Positions 1 to 5,981 are shown, numbered from the stretch's first letter. The stretch is 16,667 nucleotides of DNA from Archaeoglobaceae archaeon (GCA_027038095.1 JALVYA010000027.1:1-16667); one strand, 5' to 3'. Notes: generated by a model not told the origin, from the letters alone. A program made the numbers and translations.

Positions 1-2
1 TC

Positions 3-330
3 TACAGGAATTTTGATGATAATGAAGCTCTCCTAAGAACAATTATTGGTAGAGCATACTATTCTGTCTACTTGGTCTGCAGAGAATGGCTCCGTGATAA
101 TTTTAATATTGATGTCAATAAAGAAGCAAAGAAAAAGAGGGTTTCCGTCCATTCTATCCTGATAGATATTATTTTATGAAAAAAGAAGAGAAAGATACTA
201 TATAGACTTTATAAGGGAATTAAAAGAAAAAAGGGAGTCAAGTGATTATGAGCTAAAAATCCATATTACAAAAGAGGATGCTGAGAGAGCGATATACCTC
301 GCTGAAAGCATATTAAATGAAATGCGCTAA
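3..330 (+). pseudogene. HEPN-like protein gene, 5' end outside window, one frameshift
   Basis: Reading from base 3 gives a helical protein segment with a RAYYSVYLVCREWL stretch and a following VHSIL, a pattern typical of HEPN-fold proteins. It stops at TGA 177-179. From about 166 the next frame continues the same type of protein and ends IHITKEDAERAIYLAE...NEMR at TAA 328-330, a typical last HEPN helix. Removing one T from the four-T run at 172-175 restores one continuous frame (…IDIIYEKRRERYY…). So this is a single-nucleotide frameshift in a homopolymer: gene decay, a sequencing error or slippage. It ends 17 bases before the RNase HIII-HEPN gene and probably shared its transcript. I see no clear RX4-6H motif in the visible part, so nuclease activity cannot be claimed. 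The HEPN assignment is from pattern only. Confidence 0.6.
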
Positions 331-347
331 AAACATGGTGGAGCTAA

Positions 348-1778
348 ATGACAATCCAAATCCCGTTAGAATCTGTTAAAATTCTTAAAGACTACTTAGA
401 AAAGAAAGGTTTTAACTTCGAAGATCGTCCTCATCAGTTCTTCCTTGCTCGAAAACCCGGTGCAGTGATTAATGTGTATAAAACTGGAAAAATAGTGTTT
501 GGAGGGAGGAATCATGCAGAAATCGAAGAAATAAAGAAATTTTTAGAATCTATCGGAGCAGAGGAAGTTGAAAAAGATAACAAGGATTATCCGCCACTTT
601 CATTAAAAGGACCAAGAATTGGGACGGATGAGGTAGGAAAAGGAGACTATTTTGGACCTTTGGTAATTGCGGGAGTGTTAATTGATGATGCTTTAGAGGA
701 TGAACTAAAGAAACTAAAAGTAAAGGACTCAAAATCCCTTAGTGAAACCACGATCAGGAGCTTGGCCCACGATATCCGAAATCTGTTAGGTAAAAAGAGA
801 TATGAAATACTTTGGATAACCCCAATAAAATACAATCTTCTCTATAAAAAATTAGGAAATGTAAATAAAATTCTTGGATGGGGTCACGCAAGAGTTATTG
901 AGAACCTGCTAGGAAACGGTGTCAAGTGTAATTTAGCAGTTGCAGACCAATTTGGTGATCCGGGTTATATTAAAAATGCCCTGATGGAAAAAGGAAAGAG
1001 AATAAGGCTTGTACAAGTTCCAAAAGCTGAGAGAGATATTGCAGTAGCTACCGCATCTATACTGGCGAGAGATAAATTCCTCTGGAAAATAGAGGATCTA
1101 TCTGAAACCTACGCCATAGAATTTCCCAGAGGTGCAGGCGAAAAAGTTGATAAGGTTGGAAAAGAATTCGTCAAATTATATGAAGCAAATGCTCTTCAGA
1201 ATGTTGCAAAAATTCATTTCAGCAATACATTGAGGATAACTGGTGGTATAAAAGTAGAGGTTGAAGGTAGTATTGATTCTAAAATGTATTTTACAGCTAT
1301 CCCCAAGGAGGAGAGCCTAAAATTTCAGGAAGAGTTTAGGCTGGAATGTTTCAACCTAATATCATCTTTTGAAAAAGAGCTAAGAGTATTCATAGAACAC
1401 AAACTCAGAGACAATTACGGAGATAATTGGTGGATTGAAGGAATTAGCGAAGAAGTTCGCAAAAAAGCAGAAAAAAGAATGGTCCAAGAGCATAAGAGAG
1501 GAAGAGAGATTAAGCAAATTGATGCTTTAGACTTTTCTCATTATGAAATCATTATCGGCAACTCTAAAAATTGGAAGGAAATATTCTCAAAGGTGTTTCG
1601 CGATAAAAACACAACGATTGGGTATTTAAGAACAATAAAGGACATAAGGGATCGTGTGGCTCATTCGAGAAGTGATTTTACCCAAGAAGAGAAGATCCAA
1701 TTAATTGGAGCAGTATCATATCTCAGAAATAGGATGGTAAGTCAAAGTACTCTCGATTCATTTGGCATAAATGAGTAA
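348..1778 (+). CDS. rnhC: RNase HIII fused to a C-terminal Swt1-like HEPN domain
   Basis: The 476-aa product joins two nuclease modules. Residues 1-~80 match the TBP-like N-terminal substrate-binding domain of RNase HIII (KPGAVINVYKTGKIVFGG). Residues ~88-297 are the catalytic domain: GTDEVGKGDYFGP with D94 and E95, KDSKSL at 126-131, a third carboxylate at D200 (AVADQFGD, D204 probably the fourth), VATASILARDKF near 233-244, and the usual RNase HIII end AKIHFSNT at 287-294. Residues ~300-465 are extra and resemble the Swt1-type HEPN domain: FEKELRVFIEHKL, DNWWIEG, NWKEIFSKVF, then DIRDRVAHSRS containing R434-x4-H439, the HEPN RNase motif. RNase HIII cleaves RNA in RNA:DNA hybrids; HEPN domains are metal-independent RNases common in defence and toxin systems. 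GGTGGA at 336-341 lies 6 nt before the ATG. The gene is markedly A+T-rich. Domain identities are confident; the biological role is inferred. Confidence 0.9.
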   Translation: MTIQIPLESVKILKDYLEKKGFNFEDRPHQFFLARKPGAVINVYKTGKIVFGGRNHAEIEEIKKFLESIGAEEVEKDNKDYPPLSLKGPRIGTDEVGKGDYFGPLVIAGVLIDDALEDELKKLKVKDSKSLSETTIRSLAHDIRNLLGKKRYEILWITPIKYNLLYKKLGNVNKILGWGHARVIENLLGNGVKCNLAVADQFGDPGYIKNALMEKGKRIRLVQVPKAERDIAVATASILARDKFLWKIEDLSETYAIEFPRGAGEKVDKVGKEFVKLYEANALQNVAKIHFSNTLRITGGIKVEVEGSIDSKMYFTAIPKEESLKFQEEFRLECFNLISSFEKELRVFIEHKLRDNYGDNWWIEGISEEVRKKAEKRMVQEHKRGREIKQIDALDFSHYEIIIGNSKNWKEIFSKVFRDKNTTIGYLRTIKDIRDRVAHSRSDFTQEEKIQLIGAVSYLRNRMVSQSTLDSFGINE

Positions 1779-1917
1779 AACTTGGCAAATAGTTTTAAAG
1801 TTCAAAAGAATAAAATTGAAGAACGAGCCTGAGATAAAGTTAAATAGAGAAAGAGGAATTTTGATGTTTCTCCATGAAAAATATAGTATGAAGAACAGAA
1901 TAAAGATAGGTATGTAA
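1771..1917 (+). CDS. small basic 48-aa ORF overlapping the RNase HIII-HEPN stop
   Basis: An open frame starts at ATG 1771 inside the end of the fusion gene, with start and stop sharing ATGAGTAA, and runs to TAA 1915-1917. The product begins MSKTWQIVLKFKRIKLK and ends EKYSMKNRIKIGM. It is rich in Lys/Arg and has no membrane segment or recognisable domain. There is no Shine-Dalgarno sequence before the ATG; translation would rely on termination-reinitiation. An internal ATG at 1864 does have GAGG about 7 nt upstream. Codon choice (AAG, AGA, ATA) resembles the upstream gene. It may be a small partner of the nuclease, for example an inhibitor, or the start of a gene whose remainder was lost when the adjacent element inserted. 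Not recognised; reality of the gene is uncertain. Confidence 0.4.
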   Translation: MSKTWQIVLKFKRIKLKNEPEIKLNRERGILMFLHEKYSMKNRIKIGM

Positions 1918-2143
1918 CTCAACTATAAATATATTTTGGAAAATTTATTCAATTGTAGTTATATTCTGTCACCCGCAGCTCTCCGTTCGCTTACGCCCAT
2001 CTCGGGACTGTCACACTCGGACAATAAGCAGATATCCAGTTTGGTCTTTGGGCTTCGCCCAAATTTGCTCCGCTTCGCTCCGCAAACTTCAGATATCCAC
2101 CAGACGTTAGGCGAAATTTACATAAAAATGAGGTGATGTAATA
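1918..2143. other. gene-free stretch with a G+C-rich structured element, attC-like right end
   Basis: In an A+T-rich surrounding, ~1960-2112 is abruptly G+C-rich and full of short inverted repeats. TTTGGGC-TTC-GCCCAAA spans 2047-2063. TTTGC at 2064-2068 pairs with GCAAA at 2082-2086 around GCTTCGC. AGTTT (2038-2042) pairs with AAACT (2084-2088), and GATATC occurs at 2031-2036 and again at 2091-2096, within a 10-bp direct repeat cagatatcca (2029-2038, 2090-2099). The element ends in GTTAGGC at 2106-2112, which fits the GTTRRRY core of integron attC sites, and a gene start follows 31 nt later. A convincing left RYYYAAC partner is missing; ACTCAAC at 1917-1923 fits the pattern but is far away and not complementary. 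Alternatives are an IS200/IS605-type hairpin end or another palindromic repeat family. An open frame across it (1936-2136) has no ribosome site and I do not consider it a gene. Confidence 0.4.
2129..2137 (+). promoter_or_regulatory. strong Shine-Dalgarno site of the broken zinc-ribbon gene
   Basis: TGAGGTGAT closely matches the complement of the archaeal 16S rRNA 3' end and lies 6 nt before ATG 2144. It shows that the short broken frame downstream was once a properly expressed gene and fixes its start. Confidence 0.65.
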
Positions 2144-2304
2144 ATGAAAAGAGAGAGGTTATCCGAGCCATTTATCACAAAGATGTTAATTTTTTCAAAT
2201 CAATTGAGTTATTTGATAAATTAGAACGTGGTGAAATTCTATGTAAATATTTGTGGAGAAAAATAACAGTTGAGAACTTTAGGTCTATAAAGGAAACCAC
2301 GTAA
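2144..2304 (+). pseudogene. broken small gene with a CxxC zinc-ribbon-like end
   Basis: From ATG 2144 the frame reads MKRER and soon goes out of register. From 2158 another frame reads VIRAIYHKDVNFFKSIELF and on to GEILCKYL, ITVENFRSIKETT, stopping at TAA 2302-2304. If one T is removed from the TTT near 2247 and one A added in the A-run near 2258, the middle becomes CKYCGEKITVENF, a credible CxxC half zinc ribbon. So at least three small indels, in or near short homopolymer runs, break an originally open gene. It starts just after the attC-like element and ends where the opposite-strand ATPase sequence begins, so its own 3' end may be lost. Function unknown. Confidence 0.5.
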
Positions 2305-2459
2305 TTGTTCGATAACCTATTTACAGCTTCATCCATTAAACTCGACTTTCCAGAGTTGATGAGACCGTAAACAAACGTGATCAAATCGGGTCTCGAATTC
2401 AGAATTCGCATAATCTCACGAATTTCTTTATTCCTATCGTGGAATTCTATCTCCAGCAT
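2295..2459 (-). pseudogene. 5' remnant of an archaeal ATPase (PF01637-like) gene
   Basis: Read on the minus strand from ATG 2459 (AAGGTG a few nt upstream; in-frame TTG at 2474 is also possible), the product is MLEIEFHDRNKEIREIMRI then RPDLITFVYGLINSGKSSL. This is the N-terminus of the archaeal ATPase family: a D-R-x-x-E-I-x-x-I lead followed by a Walker A loop (GxxxSGKSS). Normal members are several hundred residues long. Here recognisable sequence stops at about LSNNYV (~2297), and further reading frame to 2175 is simply antisense to the zinc-ribbon remnant. Walker B and everything after it are absent. The abrupt change at ~2297-2304 looks like a recombination or insertion junction. Confidence 0.65.
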
Positions 2460-2551
2460 GTCAAACACCTTCAACTGGGATATGTGGGTGATAATATTTA
2501 ATTTGGTTAACAGAGAGTGAGAAAGTTACTGATCTTGGTAAAATAAATTCA

Positions 2552-2588
2552 TGACTGTAATAAATACAGTCAGATAAACACAGTCAGA
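2552..2588. promoter_or_regulatory. palindromic operator candidate upstream of the methyltransferase gene
   Basis: TGACTGT (2552-2558) and ACAGTCA (2566-2572) form a perfect 7-bp inverted repeat with a 7-nt A/T spacer. A second half-site, ACAGTCAGA, recurs at 2580-2588, one spacer further on. It lies 13-49 bp upstream of the TATA-like box at 2601-2608, where archaeal activators or repressors bind. The regulator is unknown. Confidence 0.5.
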
Positions 2589-2600
2589 GAGCTAATCCGA

Positions 2601-2608
2601 ATATAAAT
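2601..2608 (+). promoter_or_regulatory. TATA box for the ICMT-like gene
   Basis: ATATAAAT is close to the archaeal box A consensus and is followed by the only nearby start (ATG 2665). The expected transcription start is about 2630, giving a leader of ~35 nt that holds a GGGGGA ribosome site at 2652-2657. Confidence 0.55.
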
Positions 2609-2664
2609 CCGAGAACTGGAGGTATTTGATAATGTTATTTCTATAACTTATCGGGGGATTTAGA

Positions 2665-3168
2665 ATGAGTTTCGAATCCGGGAAAGAAGTTAAATCCCTA
2701 AAGCTCAGAAGAATAATTTTTACAGTCTTTTTCTTCTGTCTGGTACCTTTCTCCCTGATTTTTCACTACCCAGTCCTGAGGGGAGAAATAGCAGCGATTA
2801 TTCACATAACAGGTCTTGTTGTAATAGCAATTACCGTTCCCTTTGCCCTCTACATCCACAGTCTTTTTCCACGAAAACACGATAGGCCGGAGGATTTTGA
2901 CCGTCTGCTAGTAGATGGCCCGTACCAGTACGTGAGACATCCTTTTTACTCCGCTTTTATAGTAATGGGCTTTGGTATAGCTCTTTACTTCGTGAGTATA
3001 CCCGGAGTTCTTCTGAATATCCTCCTTATTCCTCTATGGAGGAAACTTGCAGAGATCGAAGAAGAAGAGCTTCTCCGATACTGGGGTGAGGAATACAGAC
3101 GTTTTATGGAAACGAGGGGCAGATTCTTTCCGAAGGTATTCAGACAAGGAGTTTCTAAAAAGAAATGA
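2665..3168 (+). CDS. isoprenylcysteine/phospholipid methyltransferase-like membrane protein
   Basis: A 167-aa protein with about four hydrophobic segments (~17-34, 41-65, 94-110, 112-126). It carries the signature of the ICMT/PEMT-like family: GPYQYVRHPFY at 85-95 (R91-H92-P93) and, after the last helix, IEEEELLRYWGEEYRRFMETRGRF at ~131-153, the part that contributes to S-adenosylmethionine and acceptor binding in characterised members. Length is normal for the bacterial and archaeal short forms. The substrate in archaea is not known; a lipid, an isoprenoid or a small thiol are all possible. It is monocistronic, with its own TATA box and an upstream palindrome, and its base composition returns to the chromosomal norm. 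GGGGGA sits 7 nt before ATG 2665. Confidence 0.8.
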   Translation: MSFESGKEVKSLKLRRIIFTVFFFCLVPFSLIFHYPVLRGEIAAIIHITGLVVIAITVPFALYIHSLFPRKHDRPEDFDRLLVDGPYQYVRHPFYSAFIVMGFGIALYFVSIPGVLLNILLIPLWRKLAEIEEEELLRYWGEEYRRFMETRGRFFPKVFRQGVSKKK

Positions 3169-3180
3169 CGTAAAGGAATA

Positions 3181-3214
3181 AAATTTTATTAATATTAGCT
3201 AATATCAGTCTTTT
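3181..3214. terminator. probable bidirectional terminator between convergent genes
   Basis: Between the ICMT-like gene and the convergent dCMP deaminase gene lies a perfect 14-bp palindrome, ATATTAGCTAATAT (3192-3205), flanked by AAAATTTT on the left and CTTTT (3210-3214) on the right. This fits archaeal U-run termination in both directions. Confidence 0.4.
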
Positions 3215-3241
3215 AACTCCAGACAACAGACGTCAGGTAAA

Positions 3242-3727
3242 CTACTCACTCGCCTTTTCAATTTTTTCTGCGTTTTCTTCTCTGTACGGAAGGTAAACGA
3301 CCTCTATTCCCGCCTCCCTTAAAAATTCCAGACCCCTTTCGTCTGCGTACTTCTTCCCGTAAACGACCCTTTTTATGCCTGCGTTTATTATCATCTTGGC
3401 ACACATTATGCAGGGCTGGTGAGTCGTGTACAGAGTCCCGCCTTCTATGCTTACGCCGTGGACGGCTGCCTGTATTATTGCGTTTTGTTCCGCGTGAACA
3501 GCTCTGCAGAGTTCGTGCCTCTCTCCAGAGGGGACGTTCAGCTGGTCTCTCAAACAACCAACTTCGTCGCAGTGGGGCAAACCAGAGGGGGCACCGTTGT
3601 AGCCTGTGGTCAGTATTCTTTTGTCCTTAACTATTACCGCTCCGACCTTCTGCCTGAGGCAGGTTGACCTCGAAGCAACGACTCTCGCTATCTCCATGAA
3701 GTACTCGTCGAGGTCTGGCCTTTCCAT
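3242..3727 (-). CDS. dCMP deaminase (ComEB-type cytidine/deoxycytidylate deaminase)
   Basis: The 161-aa product deaminates dCMP to dUMP, feeding dTMP synthesis. The zinc-dependent deaminase site is complete: HAEQNAI (H78, catalytic E80) and PCIMCAK (C106, C109). The family's first motif CLRQKVGAVIVKD...TGYNG lies at 23-45, followed by GLPHCDEVGC (~49-58), an extra cysteine/histidine motif typical of dCMP deaminases. The ATG at 3727 is preceded by GGTGA a few nt upstream and lies 4 nt after the stop of the TatD-family gene, so the two form an operon. Length is normal. The nearby TatD-like hydrolase does not by itself explain the linkage. Confidence 0.93.
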   Translation of the reverse strand: MERPDLDEYFMEIARVVASRSTCLRQKVGAVIVKDKRILTTGYNGAPSGLPHCDEVGCLRDQLNVPSGERHELCRAVHAEQNAIIQAAVHGVSIEGGTLYTTHQPCIMCAKMIINAGIKRVVYGKKYADERGLEFLREAGIEVVYLPYREENAEKIEKASE

Positions 3728-3731
3728 TGAA

Positions 3732-4490
3732 TCACCGGAGCTTAAACAGCTTTTTCCCGTTCTCTACGGCGACTTTTTTCACGTCCCCGCTGTCGAACTT
3801 CTTTTCAAGGGCTTTTACAGTCTCGGCAACTGTTAGCATTTCAAAGTCGCTGAAGCCAGTATCACTGTTCAGCACGAAGCTCTCAAAACCGTAATTTTCC
3901 AGAATTGAAACTGCCTCTTCAACGCTCAGCTTTCCCGGCTGAACCGTCAGGCCTGCCCAGAAACCTCTTTTTATTATTTTCTCAACTGTCCCGGAAGTCG
4001 CGTGGTCTATCACCACAAGCTCCTCTCCAATGCCCGACCTCTCAACAACCTCAAGAACTTTCTCCGTTACTTCCAGCTTGTTTTTCTTCGGCGTGTGAAC
4101 GATACACGGCAAATCGAGCTTTTTTGCAAGCTCGAGCTGGGCTGAGAGAACTTCTACCTCCACTTCACTCGCTGTTTCGAGGCCTATTTCCCCCACGACC
4201 TTTCCGTTCTCCTCTATCCAGCTCAGGGCATTTTGCCAGTCCCCGCATATGCACCTCGGGTGAACGCCAACTGCGGGAATCAGCCTCAAGCCAGCCTTAC
4301 TCCCCCTTTCAACTTCAAAAGTCGTGAGCTTTCTGAACATGTCCACAAGCGTTGAACTGTGCGAGGGGGTTACGGGATAGTACGCACAGCTGACGGCGAG
4401 TTTTATTCCAGCCTCAGCCATCGCCTTCAGCTCGGTAATGCCCTTACCCTCAGAATGCATGTGAGTGTCAAAGCACTCCATGTTTTCCAC
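3732..4490 (-). CDS. TatD-family metal-dependent hydrolase (archaeal COG1099 type)
   Basis: The 252-aa TIM-barrel amidohydrolase has the expected metal ligands in order: DTHMHSE (H10, H12), GEIGLE (E101), VHTPKK (H132), IDHAT (D162, H163) and LNSDTG (D210). This arrangement fits the archaeal 'predicted metal-dependent hydrolase' group related to TatD DNases, rather than canonical TatD itself. Activity is probably on a nucleic acid or a phosphorylated or cyclic substrate; the actual substrate is unknown. It is the first gene of a two-gene operon with dCMP deaminase. A TTTAAAAG box near 4541-4548 on this strand could serve as its promoter, leaving a ~30-nt leader. M4 is an alternative start. 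Confidence 0.8.
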   Translation of the reverse strand: MENMECFDTHMHSEGKGITELKAMAEAGIKLAVSCAYYPVTPSHSSTLVDMFRKLTTFEVERGSKAGLRLIPAVGVHPRCICGDWQNALSWIEENGKVVGEIGLETASEVEVEVLSAQLELAKKLDLPCIVHTPKKNKLEVTEKVLEVVERSGIGEELVVIDHATSGTVEKIIKRGFWAGLTVQPGKLSVEEAVSILENYGFESFVLNSDTGFSDFEMLTVAETVKALEKKFDSGDVKKVAVENGKKLFKLR

Positions 4491-4607
4491 TTCACGGATT
4501 TTGCGTTTAAACTTTGTGTTTTCAGGGACGCTCTGAACAGTACTTTTAAACCCCCGAAAACGCGGCTGGCGAAAGAATTATTTTTGTGTTATTATTTTAT
4601 TGCTCGC

Positions 4608-5207
4608 ATGAATGTCAGGAGCGCTGAAAACGTCAGGGTGGCGTGGGACAGTTCTCACGGAGAATTCCTGATAAGCGATTACTACTACTTCTCCAAGTTA
4701 AGAAGGTATGCCGAGGGGGAAAGAATACTGGTGGACGAAGTTAAAGACTTCGAAAAGCTGTGGGAGTACAATGTCATCGTTTTTAACTACCCCGAAGTAA
4801 AGTTCACGAAAAGAGAGGTTGACAGAATTTTGAGAGTTCTCGAAAAGGACAGAAGTAAAACTGTCGTTCTCTTAGCCTATTACTCCAACGTCGATGGCGT
4901 TGCGGAAAACGTCAACAGAGTTTCAGAGAAAGTCGGGATAAGGGTCGAAGATGATGTGGTAGTGGACAACGAAAGAAACGCTGGGGATCCGATGTTTCCG
5001 GTAGCGGAGTGGAGGGGGAAGGAAGTTCTGATGCCCTGCTCCTCACCTGTAAGAGGAGGAGTGCCGGTGGTGACTGGAAAAGACGTTTTTGCAGCTAAGA
5101 GTGGAAATCTGGTTGTTTTCGGTACCTGTGTTTTCTGGGACAACTACTCCATTGACTTCAGGGCAAACAGAGAGCTCGCCCTCTCCGTTTTGAGGGGTGA
5201 CGTGTAG
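4608..5207 (+). CDS. conserved hypothetical protein, DUF4350/GATase-like fold suspected
   Basis: I place the start at ATG 4608 (199 aa). The frame is open back to 4359, but that part is antisense to the TatD-family gene and not protein-like. The product begins with a β-strand followed by WDSSHGEF (13-20). Later come IVFNYPE (57-63), a helix, VVLLAYYSNVDG (86-97), AGDPMFPVAEWRG (125-137), LMPCSSP (141-147) and VFGTCVFWDNY (170-180). This alternation of strands and loops, with an early D-x-S-H-x-E, resembles DUF4350/glutamine-amidotransferase-like α/β proteins that often sense or bind small ligands. No catalytic triad can be asserted. It is single and divergent from the TatD operon; no ribosome site is visible, so a leaderless message is possible. 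Function unknown. Confidence 0.75.
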   Translation: MNVRSAENVRVAWDSSHGEFLISDYYYFSKLRRYAEGERILVDEVKDFEKLWEYNVIVFNYPEVKFTKREVDRILRVLEKDRSKTVVLLAYYSNVDGVAENVNRVSEKVGIRVEDDVVVDNERNAGDPMFPVAEWRGKEVLMPCSSPVRGGVPVVTGKDVFAAKSGNLVVFGTCVFWDNYSIDFRANRELALSVLRGDV

Positions 5208-5231
5208 TATAAAGATATTTTTAAAAAATCA
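5208..5231. terminator. A/T-run bidirectional terminator
   Basis: TTTTT (5218-5222) runs directly into AAAAAA (5223-5228), in the 21-bp gap between two convergent stop codons. Each strand therefore has a U-run just past its gene. Confidence 0.4.
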
Positions 5232-5981
5232 GTGCGATTGAGCTTTACAGCTCCTCCATATCGTGTATGCAAATACGGCAGCTCCAAAACCGTTGTCTAT
5301 GTTCACCACGGCAACGCCTGAGGGACAGCTCAGGAGCATGGAAAACAGCGCAGTCAGTCCGTTAAATGCTACACCGTAGCCAACAGATGTGGGAACCGCT
5401 ATTACTGGCCTGTCAACGAGTCCGGCGATAACTGAAGGTAATGCCCCTTCCATTCCGGCAACCACGATTACAGCAACAGCTTCTGAATTTCTTATGTACC
5501 GCACGGGTTCTTCAATTCTGTGAAGTCCTGCAACTCCAACGTCGTAAAACTTCTTAACCCTCATGCCGAGAAAGTCTGCTGTAAACGCAGCCTCCTCTGC
5601 AACCGGAACGTCAGAAGTTCCCGCTGAAAGTATCACAACTTCACCTTCCCTGATCTTCTTCCACTTTTCAAACACCTCTTCGGTGAAAACAGCGCATATC
5701 CTGCCTCTTTCGTTTTCAACCACGATGTCAAAGCGGCTTTTAATTGCCTCGATTTGCTCCCTGCTAACCCTCGTGACGAGTGCTCTGCCCGTTGAAGCGA
5801 GAGATGCCCTTACTGCTTCGACCACGTCCTCACAGCTTTTCCCGTCAGCCAGAATTGCTTCGGGTTTTCCTGCCCTCTCAAGCCTCAGAGGATCTATCCG
5901 GATTATTCGCTCGTCACTTCCTTTTAGCTCCTCTTTTCCCCCATTTCTTTCATTTCTTCCATTTTTTTCCTGTGAACTCAT
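5229..5981 (-). CDS. larB: LarB, pyridinium-3,5-biscarboxylate mononucleotide synthase (PurE-like)
   Basis: The 250-aa product has the LarB/PurE-like carboxylase core. LarB carboxylates nicotinate adenine dinucleotide and hydrolyses its phosphoanhydride, the first step to the nickel-pincer nucleotide. Visible motifs: ILSAGTSDVPVAEEA (117-131), FYDVGVAGLHR (145-155), VVAGMEGALPSVIAGL (173-188), VPTSVGYG (196-203) and NIDNGFGAA (227-235). The start is set at ATG 5981; the frame is open to 6614, but that extension is antisense to the flavoprotein gene and reads as non-protein. The first ~20 residues are a Lys/Glu/Asn/Gly-rich tail. An AATTAA box near 6007 could give a leaderless message. larC and larE are not in the window, so they lie elsewhere or the protein acts alone. 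Confidence 0.85.
   Translation of the reverse strand: MSSQEKNGRNERNGGKEELKGSDERIIRIDPLRLERAGKPEAILADGKSCEDVVEAVRASLASTGRALVTRVSREQIEAIKSRFDIVVENERGRICAVFTEEVFEKWKKIREGEVVILSAGTSDVPVAEEAAFTADFLGMRVKKFYDVGVAGLHRIEEPVRYIRNSEAVAVIVVAGMEGALPSVIAGLVDRPVIAVPTSVGYGVAFNGLTALFSMLLSCPSGVAVVNIDNGFGAAVFAYTIWRSCKAQSH

Noticed and set aside
1..1917. HEPN/MNT toxin-antitoxin pair
   Set aside because: No nucleotidyltransferase GSxxxG...DxD motif was found next to the HEPN genes within the window.
2029..2099. CRISPR-like repeat
   Set aside because: Only two copies of a 10-bp direct repeat occur, inside a palindromic element; there is no regular repeat-spacer series anywhere in the window.
1936..2136. Open reading frame of 66 codons across the G+C-rich element
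   Set aside because: It has no ribosome site, its product is not protein-like, and the DNA is dominated by palindromes; openness is explained by base composition.
3905..4327. 140-codon plus-strand frame opposite the TatD-family gene
   Set aside because: The Leu/Pro/Ser-rich product is typical of antisense reading; the minus strand carries all the conserved metal-ligand motifs.
4359..4607. Upstream extension of the 4608-5207 gene
   Set aside because: It overlaps the TatD-family gene on the other strand and reads as non-conserved filler; the motif-bearing protein starts at ATG 4608.
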